Positions 17,780-27,519 of a stretch of DNA of 64,000 nt are shown here, in pieces; position 1 is the first letter of the stretch, and each line of letters begins with the position of its first letter. The translations under genes were made by a program, and so were the position numbers. This stretch comes from Gemmatimonadaceae bacterium (GTDB lineage Bacteria > Gemmatimonadota > Gemmatimonadetes > Gemmatimonadales > Gemmatimonadaceae): positions 1 to 64,000 of the forward strand of contig JANYHT010000010.1 in the NCBI GenBank assembly GCA_025358925.1, in the 5' to 3' direction. Under the pieces are notes generated by a model that searched no databases, was not told the origin of the DNA, and was given only the letters and a program-made list of their open reading frames with translations.

Positions 17780-18499
17780 TTATCGCGGCGTGAACGACAC
17801 CTGTTCCGGCTGCGGCACTTTGATTGGCTGCGCCGGAGCAGCGCCTTCACCCAACGCCTGTTGTTCGGCGCGCTTGGACAGCAGTTGCGTCACAAATCGC
17901 TGTCCTTCGGACACGCGTTCGATTTCAATTGCAATGGAATCGACCGCCTGCTCCACACGCTCGAGGCGCGCGGTATTTTCCATTAATTGCGGCGACGGTT
18001 TTGGTACGGCCGAGCGGCGCAGAATTGACCGCGCAAAAGCTAACGCGATTGGTGCGAGCACAGCCAGTGTGAACACGATCGAAATCGCGGTCATTTGACC
18101 GGAGCCTAAGCCGCCTCCGCTCCGCGAACCGCCGTTTTCCGCTTCGGACGTCGCAACAAGCGCACCGGGTGCCGCCGCCAACTGCTGACCGTTCGCCGCA
18201 ATATCAGTTTCCAATTGTGCGATGCGCTGGTCCATCACCATCAGTCTCTGCTCAATACCCGTTCGCGCGGGACCGCTAGGACTCTTCATGAGCGCGCGCG
18301 CAGCGTCATCGCGTCGCGTTTGTACAGAATTCAGTTGACGGGACAGCTCACTGCGCTTCGCCTTGAGCGCATCGACGTCCACTTGGGTCATCGGACGGGC
18401 TTGGAGTTCCGTCGCCAGCACGTTGATCGCCGCCGGAGCGGTCGGTGCCGTTGGAGACGTGGGCGCCGGGATGGTTGGTGCGACTTTGGTGACTTGCAT
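17780..18499 (-). CDS. Coiled-coil protein with one membrane helix, function unknown
   Basis: The 239-residue protein has a Pro/Ala/Thr-rich N-terminus, a long charged helical stretch (about 35-105, VDALKAKRSELSRQLNSVQ and IAQLETDIAA) likely to form a coiled coil, a Gly/Ser-rich linker (GGSRSGGGLGSG), one hydrophobic helix (AISIVFTLAVLAPIALAF) and a second helical region. No family recognised. Composition and frame use support a real gene. The upstream gap to the divergent M20 peptidase is 119 bases. Confidence 0.6.
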   Translation of the reverse strand: MQVTKVAPTIPAPTSPTAPTAPAAINVLATELQARPMTQVDVDALKAKRSELSRQLNSVQTRRDDAARALMKSPSGPARTGIEQRLMVMDQRIAQLETDIAANGQQLAAAPGALVATSEAENGGSRSGGGLGSGQMTAISIVFTLAVLAPIALAFARSILRRSAVPKPSPQLMENTARLERVEQAVDSIAIEIERVSEGQRFVTQLLSKRAEQQALGEGAAPAQPIKVPQPEQVSFTPR

Positions 18500-18618
18500 A
18501 TAGAAACCTACGCAGGGAACGAAGATGCGGTTACAGGTGCTCTGGCATCAATTTGGCCTGTTCCACACTATACCATTGCTCGCGCCGCCTTCTACCGACT
18601 CATCTCTCCGTGCCGCCG

Positions 18619-19815
18619 ATGACCACGATTGCTCCCACGTTGGATGTGATAGCCCTCCTCAATGAGGCGAAGGCCTTCACGCCGCAGTTGGTCGCGTGGC
18701 GCCGACATCTCCATATGCATCCCGAAGTTGCGTTTCACGAACACGAGACATCGCGCTTCGTGCGCGACGTACTGAGTACCATTGATGGTATTTCGGTGAC
18801 GCGTCCGACAGAAACGAGTGTGATGGCGGTGTTACGGGGCGGACAGCCCGGTCCCACCATTGCCGTGCGCGCCGACATTGACGCGTTGCCAATCCTGGAA
18901 GAAAACGACGTGGGCTATCGCTCACAGGTCGACGGGGCTATGCACGCCTGTGGGCATGATGGACACACAGCCATCGTGCTCGCGCTCGTCACGTTATTTG
19001 CGCGCCATCGCGATGCGATGCGAGGCGAAGTGCGTTTCCTTTTTCAGCACGCCGAAGAACTGGCCCCGGGCGGCGCAGACGAGATGGTGAAACAAGGCGT
19101 GATGGACGGCGTCGATCATGTGATCGGATTGCATTTGTGGTCCACGTTACCATGTGGGTTGATCGGACTTATCGCTGGACCGGCCATGGCGGCGCCCGAC
19201 AATTTCCAGTGCCATATCATCGGCAAAGGCGGACATGCGGCCGCACCGCATGAAGCCGTCGACCCGATCGCTGTTGGCGCGTTGGTCGTTACCGCATTGC
19301 AGCACATCGTGTCGCGCGCGCTCGATCCACTCGATCCGGTTGTCATCTCGGTTACGCAGTTCATTGCCGGTAGTGCGTACAACGTCATTCCCAACACGGC
19401 ATATCTCGCCGGCACGGTTCGAACGTTTGACGCGAAACTTCGCACCCGCGTGCCCGAACTCATGGAACGCGTCATCAAAGGTGTGACGGAAGCGCATGGT
19501 GCGACGTACGATTTTGCACTCGAGCGCGGCTATCGACCCGTCGTCAACGATCCCGTGCTTACCACGCGACTGGAACAGATCGTCACACGCACCTTCGGCG
19601 ACGAGACGCTCTTCCCCCTTCGGCCAACGATGGGTGGTGAAGACTTTTCGGCCTATCAACAGAAAGCGCCCGGTGTGTTTGCATTTGTTGGTGCGGGCAA
19701 TGTGGCTGAGGGTGTTGCGTTTCCGCACCATCATCCGCGTTTTCAAATCGATGAACGTTCATTGGATATTGGCCTGCGGTACCTCGTTGCGGCCACGTTT
19801 GACTTACTCAGCTAG
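18619..19815 (+). CDS. M20-family amidohydrolase (hippurate/N-acyl amino acid hydrolase type)
   Basis: Start at ATG 18619 (MTTIAPTLDV). About 398 residues with RRHLHMHPEVAFHEHET, the metal motif MHACGHDGHTA, FQHAEELAPGGADEM (catalytic and metal Glu) and the late GGEDFSAYQQKAPG. This is the M20D pattern, cytoplasmic dimetal enzymes that split N-acyl amino acids, hippurate or peptidoglycan-like amides. All metal ligands are visible. Only 24 bases separate it from the truncated symporter gene, so both may once have belonged to a peptide or acid uptake and hydrolysis unit. Confidence 0.92.
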   Translation: MTTIAPTLDVIALLNEAKAFTPQLVAWRRHLHMHPEVAFHEHETSRFVRDVLSTIDGISVTRPTETSVMAVLRGGQPGPTIAVRADIDALPILEENDVGYRSQVDGAMHACGHDGHTAIVLALVTLFARHRDAMRGEVRFLFQHAEELAPGGADEMVKQGVMDGVDHVIGLHLWSTLPCGLIGLIAGPAMAAPDNFQCHIIGKGGHAAAPHEAVDPIAVGALVVTALQHIVSRALDPLDPVVISVTQFIAGSAYNVIPNTAYLAGTVRTFDAKLRTRVPELMERVIKGVTEAHGATYDFALERGYRPVVNDPVLTTRLEQIVTRTFGDETLFPLRPTMGGEDFSAYQQKAPGVFAFVGAGNVAEGVAFPHHHPRFQIDERSLDIGLRYLVAATFDLLS

Positions 19816-19839
19816 TTGTGCCATGACCCGCAACTTCTA

Positions 19840-20472
19840 ATGTCGAAATTTCGCGCGCACCATATTTTGCTGTTTGTATTTTTCATCGGATTTGCAGCGT
19901 TGCTCTCGGTGCCGGGCCTTAAGGGCGCTGACGTAGACTTGGCCTTGTTGCGTGTGACGAAGCTCACGTTCGGCCCGTGGATTGTTGGACTCGTTGGCGC
20001 GGCCGGATTGCTCACGGCGTTGGTGCCAGGCTCGCTTATCCTGATGGCCAGCGCCACCACGCTGTCGCGCATTTTCAGACCAACCACGAGTGATCAGCCT
20101 ACCGGATCCATTGTCCTAGCGCGCGCCTTGGTACCGGTAATTGCGGGTATTGCGCTGGTGTTCACCTTTCGGGGTGGTGACACATTGGTCGCATTGCTGT
20201 TGATGGCATACAGCATGGTGACACAGCTTTTTCCGAGCTTATTGGCGAGCTTAGCTGCGCGACGTTGGGTGACAAGCGCCGGTGCGATGACCGGTATTGT
20301 CGTGGGCGAACTGACGGTGGCTGTGGTCGCAGTCACACATGTCAAGCTGCCCGAACTTCTGCCCGATTTTCCGCGCGCATTGACCGACATGAACATCGGC
20401 GTTGTGGCGTTGGCGCTGAATGTGGCGGCGATGTGGGCGGTGAGTGCGATGCAGACACGTCGACGAACCTGA
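19840..20472 (+). pseudogene. C-terminal half of a sodium:solute symporter (SSS family), truncated
   Basis: The 210 residues begin within what is normally the middle of an SSS symporter: ILLFVFFIGFAALLSVPGL, then AAGLLTALVPGSLILMASATTLSR, LARALVPVIAGIALVFTFRGGDTLVALLLMAYSMVTQLFP and GVVALALNVAAMWAVSA. These match the last five or six helices of monocarboxylate/proline-type SSS transporters, which have about 480-500 residues. The N-terminal helices that form the sodium site are absent; only 24 bases separate the frame from the preceding peptidase. It is either a deletion remnant or a shortened relic frame. I do not expect transport activity. Confidence 0.75.
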
Positions 20473-20585
20473 GGCGAACGCTGGCTCACGGCGAGGTTGC
20501 GCTCTAGTTTCGCAGTACCCAAGCGTGTTGGTCCCGCACGGCAACGCAACACTGTACCGAACATCTCGCCTAGGAGAATATCTGT

Positions 20586-21047
20586 ATGTCCAAGAATACG
20601 ACGCGCTGGACGCTCGTCGCGACTGCTGCCTTATGCGTCGCGTTATCCTCAAGCGCTGGCGCACAGGCCGCGATGGCCGCGTGCAAAGACGGTTCAACCT
20701 CTGTGTCGGGCAAAGGCGCGTGTAGCGGACATGGTGGCGTGGACAAAAAGGCGACGAAAGCTGCCGCAGCCGCGATGAAGTCGGCAAAGGCCGTCGCGAC
20801 GAAACCTGCATCAGCGATGGCCAAGCCCGTCACCGCGCCCACGCCCGCGCCGATGGTCAAGCCCGCGCCGATGGTCAAGCCCATGACTGCACCAATGCCT
20901 GTGGCGCCGACGACAGCGAGCAACCCCGGACGGCCAACGGCCAAGTGCAAAGACAGTTCAATGTCGTTCGCAAAGGGACATTCCGGCGCGTGTAGCGGGC
21001 ACGGCGGCGTTGCAGAATGGCTCGACGGTACGGCGAAAAAACCGTAG
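20586..21047 (+). CDS. Secreted DUF3761-type repeat protein
   Basis: The 153-residue protein has a signal peptide (ATAALCVALSSSAGAQA) and two copies of a short Cys motif: CKDGSTSVSGKGACSGHGGV near residue 33 and CKDSSMSFAKGHSGACSGHGG near residue 118. This CKDG-GACSGHGGV unit is the DUF3761 signature. The two copies are joined by an Ala/Lys/Pro-rich linker with near-repeats (PAPMVKPAPMVKP). The linker looks extended and flexible and basic. The function is unknown; likely periplasmic or extracellular. Confidence 0.75.
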   Translation: MSKNTTRWTLVATAALCVALSSSAGAQAAMAACKDGSTSVSGKGACSGHGGVDKKATKAAAAAMKSAKAVATKPASAMAKPVTAPTPAPMVKPAPMVKPMTAPMPVAPTTASNPGRPTAKCKDSSMSFAKGHSGACSGHGGVAEWLDGTAKKP

Positions 21048-21102
21048 TGATTGCCTGATCGCGTACCGGATGCGACGTCAGATTCGTATCCGGTACGTGC
21101 GA

Positions 21103-21702
21103 TCAGCGAGTTTTCTTTTTCGCGAGTTTTTTTCCGTTCACTGACTCTGCTTCAAGTACAACGCCGCCGAGTATGTGGGAGCGTGTTTTGCCCTCGGCGC
21201 GCACGGCATCGCCAACCACCAACTGCAATCGCTTCATGCCTTCGGGTTTCAAATGAATAAAGTCTCCGCTTTCCAGCACAACACCATTGGGTTCGCCGTG
21301 TTTGGCAAAGTTTAAATACTTCACTGTGCCTACAATTTTTGAACGACCGTCGGCATCGCCACCAACGGACAATGGTTTTCCGGCATCGTTGAGCACGGCA
21401 ACAAGCCGATACACGCGATGCAGCTCGTCATTGTCGCTCTCGTCATCCAAGCCAACGCGCACCGTCACGCGATCACCCGCGCGCAGTGATCGGGCGAGCG
21501 CGTCGCTGCACTCCTGTGGTATCACGACTTGTACTTGTGCGTCACCGAGCGCGATATACAACCCTTCAACCGCACCTTTCGGATTGAACACGAATTGCAG
21601 TAGCGTGCCCGAGAGCGTCTGCGTTTTCGCAGTACGAGACGTTGACGACCGCGCTGTCGCAGGGGAGTCGTTTGATCGCGTCGTCGCTTTCTTAATCGGC
21701 AT
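21103..21702 (-). CDS. Hypothetical basic protein with two beta-rich repeats
   Basis: The 199-residue protein has Lys/Arg/Ser-rich ends and a middle made of two beta-rich segments: LSGTLLQFVFNPKGAVEGLYIALGD and IVGTVKYLNFAKHGEPNGVVLESGDFIHLKPEG. The two look like paired OB-fold-like units around a G-x-V/L-N/K-x-G-E/V-x-G pattern. No named family recognised. Basic tails hint at nucleic-acid contact, but that is inference. Confidence 0.6.
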   Translation of the reverse strand: MPIKKATTRSNDSPATARSSTSRTAKTQTLSGTLLQFVFNPKGAVEGLYIALGDAQVQVVIPQECSDALARSLRAGDRVTVRVGLDDESDNDELHRVYRLVAVLNDAGKPLSVGGDADGRSKIVGTVKYLNFAKHGEPNGVVLESGDFIHLKPEGMKRLQLVVGDAVRAEGKTRSHILGGVVLEAESVNGKKLAKKKTR

Positions 21703-21865
21703 ATAACGTGTGCGGGAGAACGTTTACGATGTGCCGCGGTATCAGTTGTTCGCGTTGCACGAGCCGTGCCAATAGAGGCGGCGAAATTCTTATCTCCCCT
21801 ATTGGGCGGTAACGCTGGTAGGTTTGATGCATTGTTGTTCACCTTCACCCGTTCTGTCCCCACTT

Positions 21866-22264
21866 ATGCGCATTCCATCGCCCCGCCGTCTCTTCGCTGC
21901 GGCTGCCATGCTGCTCTCCGTGGCTACTGTCACTGCCGCTGCACAACGCGCTTTTGCTGATGTCTCGGGCAAGTGGCTTTTTAGCGTCGCCACGCCAGAT
22001 CGGACGCAAGAATCCATCATGACTCTCAAACAAGAGGGTGACCTACTCACGGGCATCGTAGAAATCGAGCAGATGGGCACAAGAAACCTCGCCGGCTCCG
22101 TGAAAGGCGATACTGTGCGCTTTGCCTTCTCAATCGACATGCAGGGCACACAGCTCGATCTTCGCGGCGCCGGATTGCTCTCGGATAAAGACAACTTCAC
22201 GGGCCAGCTTGAACTACCGAGCGGCATGGGCATGTTTCCGTTCACAGCCAAACGTCAGCCGTAA
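21866..22264 (+). CDS. Secreted hypothetical protein
   Basis: Start at ATG 21866 (MRIPSPRRLFAA) gives a clean signal peptide ending in TAAAQ; the frame before it is unlikely. The mature 110 residues have a beta-rich pattern (VSGKWLFSVATPD, LKQEGDLLTGIVEI, GTQLDLRGAGLLSDKDNFTGQL) resembling small periplasmic beta-barrel or lipocalin-like proteins seen in this kind of genome. Function unknown. A hairpin terminator follows. Confidence 0.65.
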   Translation: MRIPSPRRLFAAAAMLLSVATVTAAAQRAFADVSGKWLFSVATPDRTQESIMTLKQEGDLLTGIVEIEQMGTRNLAGSVKGDTVRFAFSIDMQGTQLDLRGAGLLSDKDNFTGQLELPSGMGMFPFTAKRQP

Positions 22265-22280
22265 AACAGCTGTCACACGG

Positions 22281-22315
22281 CAAAGCGGCGGCGAGCAATT
22301 CTCGGCGCCGCTTTG
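22281..22315. terminator. Hairpin terminator between convergent genes
   Basis: Stem arms CAAAGCGGCG and CGCCGCTTTG are perfect with a 15-base loop. It lies between the secreted hypothetical gene (plus) and the thioesterase gene (minus), so it can serve both. Confidence 0.7.
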
Positions 22316-22322
22316 CTATTGG

Positions 22323-22706
22323 TCACGAAAAGCACGCTCGTAACTCTGGTGGAATACGTGTCACGCGACCAGTTGCGCGATTGAGGAGACACCACAGCGT
22401 CCGTGCGTTGGTCAGCACACGACTGTCGACGGTGCGCACAATCTCTGTGAAGCGTTCAAACCGTCGTGAGTCAATCGCGCCAATCCACGTTCGTGCGGTG
22501 ATCGCATCGCCCGGCAACGCTGCGTGTTTGTAGTCAATCTCGTGACGCGTAGCCACCCACCCGAACGCTTGCTGCAACGCAGGAGTCGCATTGGCCCGCC
22601 AGTGCGAGATGGCCACATCCTGCACCCAGCGCAGATACACGACGTTGTTGACGTGCTGCATGTCGTCGATATCCTCGGGCAGAATAACAATGGGAATTTC
22701 GAACAT
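22323..22706 (-). CDS. Acyl-CoA thioesterase, hot-dog fold (4HBT/YbgC type)
   Basis: The 127-residue protein shows DIDDMQHVNNVVYLRWVQDVAI, the hot-dog helix with the DxxxHxNN-like active-site pattern, and AALPGDAITARTWIG and NARTLWCLLNRATGRVTRIP strands. It should hydrolyse acyl-CoA thioesters in the cytoplasm. It lies 15 bases downstream of the PLP enzyme gene on the same strand and is probably in its operon. Confidence 0.85.
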   Translation of the reverse strand: MFEIPIVILPEDIDDMQHVNNVVYLRWVQDVAISHWRANATPALQQAFGWVATRHEIDYKHAALPGDAITARTWIGAIDSRRFERFTEIVRTVDSRVLTNARTLWCLLNRATGRVTRIPPELRACFS

Positions 22707-22721
22707 GGTTGACGGGGCGAC

Positions 22722-23999
22722 CTACGCCGCGATCTCGCGCAGCGCCTTCACAAATATGTCCAGCTCCAAAGTGGTCGTAAACACGTGCGGCGTGACGCGC
22801 ACGCCAGCGACGCCGTTGTTGTTGATCGCCACCGTGAAAATGCGGTATTTGTCGAGCAACGTCTTGGCCAAATCGCCGGGCTTCATGCCGTTGACGCCAA
22901 CGTTGGCAATGGCGCAGGAGCGTTCCGTTTGCGCGGGCGTATTAACGACAATGTTGGTGTTGGTTCGGACTTGCTCCGTCCAATAGCGCTGCAGATACCG
23001 CAGTCGCGCACTCTTGCGCGCGATGCCAATCGACTCGTGAAAGCGTACGGCGTCCTGAATCGCCAAGTCAGTTGCGACGGGATGTGTTCCGGTGTGGTTG
23101 AGCTTGGAGATATCGCTATCCGCAAAACTGGTGTCGCCGAACATCTGCCAAAGTCCAGCAATGCGATCCTTGCGCACGTACAACAGCCCCGCACCAAGCG
23201 GTGTGCCGAGCCATTTGTGCAGACTGCTGGCGTAGTAGTCCACGCCACCGAGATCGTCGATCTTAAAGTCGAGTTGCGCGAACGCATGCGCACCGTCCAC
23301 CATCACCTGCACATCATGTCGGTGCGCCATTTCGACCACTTTGCGCACCGGCAAAATATGGCCGGTGATATTGATCATGTGGCACATCATGATCACACGC
23401 GTTTTCGGAGTGATAGCGCGTTCGTAGACTTGTACTATCTCGTCGTCGGATACGGGATGCAGTGGCACCGTGACGAGCGTGTTCACCACGCCGTGTCGTC
23501 GCGCTTGCAATTTAAACATGTCAATCAGCGACCCGTAGTCGTGCACGGCCATGATCGCTTCGTCACCCGCATGCCAGTCGAAGCCATTGATGACAGTGTC
23601 AATTGCCTCGGTGGTATTGCGCGTAATGATCACGTCGTCGGCCGACGCGCCCAACAGTCTTGCCACTTCCTTCCGTGAGGCGAGCTTATCACTCACTTGC
23701 TTGGTGCGCATGTAAAACGACGACACCGCATTGATCTGCCGGATGTGCGCGATGTACTGCTCGAGTACTTCGCTGGACGCCAACGAAAAATACCCGTTCT
23801 CCAGTTGAATGAAATCCGGTGTAACGGTATATCGGCGACGCACACTATCCCAAAACTCATCGTCGCGCGCTAACTCTTGTGGTGCGCGATGCGCAACTTG
23901 CGAAAAAACGCGCTCGAGCTCGGCAAACGGTAGCAGTGCATACGTACCAGCGGCCGTGGCGATGGACTGGATAAATTGACGCTTGCTCAGTGGTTGCAT
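22722..23999 (-). CDS. Class V aminotransferase-like PLP enzyme with Tat-like leader
   Basis: The 425-residue protein has fold-type I features: TRNTTEAIDTVINGF, a VMVDGAHAFAQLDF segment (cofactor Asp) and the Schiff-base Lys in SSLHKWLGTPLG. It most resembles isopenicillin-N-epimerase-like or cysteine-desulfurase-like class V enzymes. The N-terminus SKRQFIQSIATAAGTYALLPF looks like a twin-arginine or related signal with only one Lys-Arg, so export is possible but not certain. The substrate is not readable. Confidence 0.85.
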   Translation of the reverse strand: MQPLSKRQFIQSIATAAGTYALLPFAELERVFSQVAHRAPQELARDDEFWDSVRRRYTVTPDFIQLENGYFSLASSEVLEQYIAHIRQINAVSSFYMRTKQVSDKLASRKEVARLLGASADDVIITRNTTEAIDTVINGFDWHAGDEAIMAVHDYGSLIDMFKLQARRHGVVNTLVTVPLHPVSDDEIVQVYERAITPKTRVIMMCHMINITGHILPVRKVVEMAHRHDVQVMVDGAHAFAQLDFKIDDLGGVDYYASSLHKWLGTPLGAGLLYVRKDRIAGLWQMFGDTSFADSDISKLNHTGTHPVATDLAIQDAVRFHESIGIARKSARLRYLQRYWTEQVRTNTNIVVNTPAQTERSCAIANVGVNGMKPGDLAKTLLDKYRIFTVAINNNGVAGVRVTPHVFTTTLELDIFVKALREIAA

Positions 24000-24047
24000 C
24001 TGCGAATGCTACGACGCAACGGCGCTGTCGTCCAGCGGAGTACCGTT

Positions 24048-24077
24048 TTACACGCGCTTACACGCGCTTACACGCGC
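24048..24077. repeat. Three tandem copies of a 10-base unit at a gene end
   Basis: TTACACGCGC occurs three times without gaps. The third copy includes the stop codon of the minus-strand ketopantoate-reductase-like gene. The stop occurs in the first copy reached by its frame, so length change would not alter the protein. Confidence 0.8.
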
Positions 24078-25006
24078 GTAACCCGACCCGCCGCACGACG
24101 TGCTTCATACGCCTTGAGATGCGTGAACGCGAGTGACAACATCGCGTCGTCCACACCATGCTGTCGTGCTCGATCCAGCATGAAGCCCACAATGTGATCG
24201 CTCTCCACCGCGCCACCCGCTTCGAGATCGCGCAACATCGATGCGCTCATTCGACTGGCCGTATTGGTCAGGACGCTGCGTGAAAATTCTATCGCGGCCG
24301 GACGCGGCGGATGTCCTTCATGGGTTGCCACTTCGATGTTCGCATCAAGCGTGCGCAACATCACCGCCTTCCCCCCGGGCGCCGCCAGGATTTCCCCAAC
24401 GTTGGCGCGAAAAAGCACGGTCGACACCGCAACCGTCGTGAGCATCACCGCCTTCTCCCACATCGATTGAACGATATCGTCGGCAAGCTCCCAATCAATG
24501 ATGCTCTTGGCAAGCGCGTCAGCAAACATTTGCGCGCGCGGTGACGTGGAGCAGTCACGTTCACCGAAAATCAGTTTCTGAATCATATCCACATGCTGAA
24601 TCACGCCATCGGCGCGCATCGTCACGTTGACCAAGCATGCTCCGCCCATCACCTGCGACGCGCCGAACCGTTCATCGAGGCGATCAAGATGCGACATACC
24701 GTTCAGCATCGGGATCACCGCGCACGTACCGTTCATCGCGGGAGCGATTGCGTCAGCCGCCGAATCAAAATCGTACGCCTTACATGTCAAAAAGACGAAA
24801 TCGTACCCCGGCTTGAGTTCGTCTGCAGTCACTGTTTGCACTGGCATGTTGATATCGCCGTGCAAACTCGTCACGCGCAATCCATCACGTCGCAGTTGTT
24901 CGCGCCGAGCCGGACGTACGAGAAAGGTGACATCGGCACCAGAAGCAGCGAGCCGCCCGCCAAAGTATCCGCCCACACCGCCAGCGCCCAAGACGAGCAG
25001 TTTCAT
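24068..25006 (-). CDS. panE: 2-dehydropantoate 2-reductase (ketopantoate reductase) family
   Basis: Start at ATG 25006 ([19 protein letters not shown]), with the NADP-binding GxGxxG at the very N-terminus. About 312 residues with [22 protein letters not shown], and the C-terminal domain [23 protein letters not shown]. The family reduces ketopantoate to pantoate with NADPH in coenzyme A synthesis. Several paralogues of this family do other reductions, so panE is a likely but not certain name. It diverges from selO. Confidence 0.85.
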   Translation of the reverse strand: MKLLVLGAGGVGGYFGGRLAASGADVTFLVRPARREQLRRDGLRVTSLHGDINMPVQTVTADELKPGYDFVFLTCKAYDFDSAADAIAPAMNGTCAVIPMLNGMSHLDRLDERFGASQVMGGACLVNVTMRADGVIQHVDMIQKLIFGERDCSTSPRAQMFADALAKSIIDWELADDIVQSMWEKAVMLTTVAVSTVLFRANVGEILAAPGGKAVMLRTLDANIEVATHEGHPPRPAAIEFSRSVLTNTASRMSASMLRDLEAGGAVESDHIVGFMLDRARQHGVDDAMLSLAFTHLKAYEARRAAGRVTRV

Positions 25007-25154
25007 CGCAACCGTTCTCCCACGAAGGAATCGCCACGCAACGCGCAAAAGTGGCGGGATGATGCAAGGAGGATATTACATTGCGACCAGGCGTTTTGCG
25101 TCAGTGCACTCGGCGCACCCGCAGCATCTCGTACCACATCACGCCGTCGCATCC

Positions 25155-26747
25155 ATGACCGATCTTATCACCGAAGTGTCGTCGCTCACGTTCGATAATC
25201 GCTTTGTTTCCGACCTTCCCGGCGACGCCGAGACGTCCGCGCGCCGTCGTCACGTAGTCGGCGCATGCTGGAGTGCCGCGGCGCCTACGCCGGTGGCAGC
25301 GCCGCACCTGATGGCTTACGCGCGCGAGGTGGCGGCCATGGTGGGCTTCACTGAGGCAGACGTGGCATCGCAGCAGTTCGCTGATGTGTTTGGTGGCAAC
25401 GCACTATTGCCAGGCATGCAACCCTATGCGGCGTGTTACGGTGGACATCAGTTTGGCAATTGGGCCGGTCAACTCGGTGATGGTCGTACGATGTCGCTCG
25501 GCGAAGTGGTCAATGCGCGCGGTGAGCGATGGGAGCTGCAACTGAAAGGCGCTGGCCCAACGCCGTATTCGCGCACTGCCGATGGTCGTGCCGTGCTGCG
25601 ATCATCCATTCGTGAATTTTTGTGCAGTGAAGCGATGCATCATTTGGGTGTGCCAACGACGCGAGCACTTTCACTGGTGACCACCGGTGAGCCCGTGCTG
25701 CGCGACATGTTCTATGATGGCAACGCGCACGACGAGCCCGGCGCGATTGTGTGTCGTGTAGCGCCCTCCTTTATTCGCTTCGGTAATTTCGAAATCTTGG
25801 CTGCACGAAACGACATCGCATTGCTCACGCAACTTGTAGACTTCACCATTGCGCGTGACTTTCCTCACATCACCGGGACTGTCGGCGAACGTCGTGCCGC
25901 TTGGTTTGCTGAAGTGTGCGAAACCACTGCGGTGATGATTGTCCACTGGATGCGCGTGGGTTTTGTACACGGCGTCATGAACACGGACAACATGTCCATA
26001 CTCGGCCTCACCGTTGACTACGGTCCGTATGGATGGCTCGATAACTTCGATCCGACATGGACGCCGAATACCACCGACGCCAGCGGTCGTCGGTATCGGT
26101 TTGGGCAACAGCCCGCCGTTGCGCAGTGGAATCTCATGCGACTCGCCGACGCATTGCGTCCGCTTTTTGATTCCACAACACCGCTACAAGACGCATTGGC
26201 GCGCTATCACGCGGTGTACACCGCTCAGTATGAGGCGATGACAGCGACGAAGTTTGGCTTTCGTGCGCATGGCGATGTGGAGCAGACGCTCATCCGCGAT
26301 GCATTCACATTGTTGAATGATGCGAACGTAGACTACACGCTGTTCTTTCGTGCACTGGGCGAAATACCCGATTCGTTGCCAGAGTTTTCGCAAACATTGT
26401 TATTGCTGGGTGATGTGTTTTACGACGAGCGCGCGTTGCTCGCGCACGGTGATGCGTTGGCCGATTGGATGGTGCGGTGGCATGCGCACACAGTGCACGG
26501 GGAAGACGGGTTTGCGGCGCGACGCGCGCGCATGCATGCAGTCAATCCGCGCTATGTGTTGCGAAATTACCTCGCGCAGCAAGCCATTGACCTTGCCACG
26601 ATGGGAGATGGATCGATGGTGCAGACGTTGCTTGAGGTGATGCGACGTCCGTACGAGGATCAGCCGCAATATGCGCAGTTTGCTGCCAAACGTCCCGAGT
26701 GGGCGATGAATAAGGCCGGCTGTTCGATGCTGTCGTGTTCGTCGTGA
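25155..26747 (+). CDS. selO: SelO/YdiU-type protein adenylyltransferase (AMPylase)
   Basis: Start at ATG 25155 ([24 protein letters not shown] is the family N-terminus; the longer frame is spurious). The 530 residues include [60 protein letters not shown] and [28 protein letters not shown], containing catalytic Asn and Asp. SelO transfers AMP to Ser, Thr or Tyr of other proteins with a kinase fold turned around. The C-terminus GCSMLSCSS keeps Cys where eukaryotic SelO has selenocysteine. The PP-loop gene follows 22 bases later. Confidence 0.95.
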   Translation: MTDLITEVSSLTFDNRFVSDLPGDAETSARRRHVVGACWSAAAPTPVAAPHLMAYAREVAAMVGFTEADVASQQFADVFGGNALLPGMQPYAACYGGHQFGNWAGQLGDGRTMSLGEVVNARGERWELQLKGAGPTPYSRTADGRAVLRSSIREFLCSEAMHHLGVPTTRALSLVTTGEPVLRDMFYDGNAHDEPGAIVCRVAPSFIRFGNFEILAARNDIALLTQLVDFTIARDFPHITGTVGERRAAWFAEVCETTAVMIVHWMRVGFVHGVMNTDNMSILGLTVDYGPYGWLDNFDPTWTPNTTDASGRRYRFGQQPAVAQWNLMRLADALRPLFDSTTPLQDALARYHAVYTAQYEAMTATKFGFRAHGDVEQTLIRDAFTLLNDANVDYTLFFRALGEIPDSLPEFSQTLLLLGDVFYDERALLAHGDALADWMVRWHAHTVHGEDGFAARRARMHAVNPRYVLRNYLAQQAIDLATMGDGSMVQTLLEVMRRPYEDQPQYAQFAAKRPEWAMNKAGCSMLSCSS

Positions 26748-26769
26748 CAACGGGAAGTGGGACTAGGGC

Positions 26770-27447
26770 GTGATCAACACGCCGATCGTCCTTGCGTGGA
26801 GTGGCGGCAAGGACAGTGCGATGGCGCTCGCCGCGCTGCGTGCCGACCCGTCGTGGAATGTCGTCGGGCTCGTGACGGCGGTGACTACGGGTTTCGATCG
26901 CATCAGCATTCACGGCGTACGACGCACGATTTTACATGCGCAAGCGGAGTCAATTGGACTGCCATTGGTCGAAGCGTGGCTCGAGCCGATGTCGTCGAAC
27001 GAGGCATATGAGGCCTCATGGGAGATGGCTCTGCGCAACGCGAAGAAGGCGTTGGGTGTCGTACGACACGTTGCCTATGGTGATCTATTTTTAGCAGACG
27101 TGCGCGCGTACCGTGACGCGCTGATGATGCGGTTGGGATACGATCCCGTGTATCCGTTGTGGGAGAAACCCACGGACGCGCTCGCGCAGGCATTCATTGC
27201 GGACGGCTATCGCGCGGTGGTCACATGCGTGGACACCACACAAATCGATGCCGAGTTTGCGGGACGCGAATACAACCAGCGCCTGTTGGCCGACTTGCCA
27301 ACAAGCGCTGATCCTTGCGGCGAGCATGGCGAATTTCATACCTGTGTGCTTGCCGGTCCCGTGTTTCGTTCGCCGTTGCAGGTATCGATTGGCGAACGCG
27401 TGCTGCGCAATGAACGTTTTCAGTATTGCGATCTCGTGCCGGTGTAA
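26770..27447 (+). CDS. PP-loop ATPase, diphthine-ammonia ligase family (DUF71)
   Basis: GTG at 26770 behind GGGAAGTGGG is the start (MINTPIVLAWSGGKDSAMAL). The 225-residue protein has the PP-loop SGGKDS for pyrophosphate release, GDLFLADVRAYRDALMMRLGYDPVYPLW, and the DUF71 end DPCGEHGEFHTCVLAGPVF. In eukaryotes and archaea this family forms diphthamide amide; bacterial members have other, largely unknown amidation roles. It probably shares a transcript with selO. Confidence 0.88.
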   Translation: MINTPIVLAWSGGKDSAMALAALRADPSWNVVGLVTAVTTGFDRISIHGVRRTILHAQAESIGLPLVEAWLEPMSSNEAYEASWEMALRNAKKALGVVRHVAYGDLFLADVRAYRDALMMRLGYDPVYPLWEKPTDALAQAFIADGYRAVVTCVDTTQIDAEFAGREYNQRLLADLPTSADPCGEHGEFHTCVLAGPVFRSPLQVSIGERVLRNERFQYCDLVPV

Positions 27448-27519
27448 CGCTGCGTCTTACGGCGCCTGCTTCTTGGTCATGACGAACTGTGTACTCCAAA
27501 CAAACAGGGTTCCAATCAA

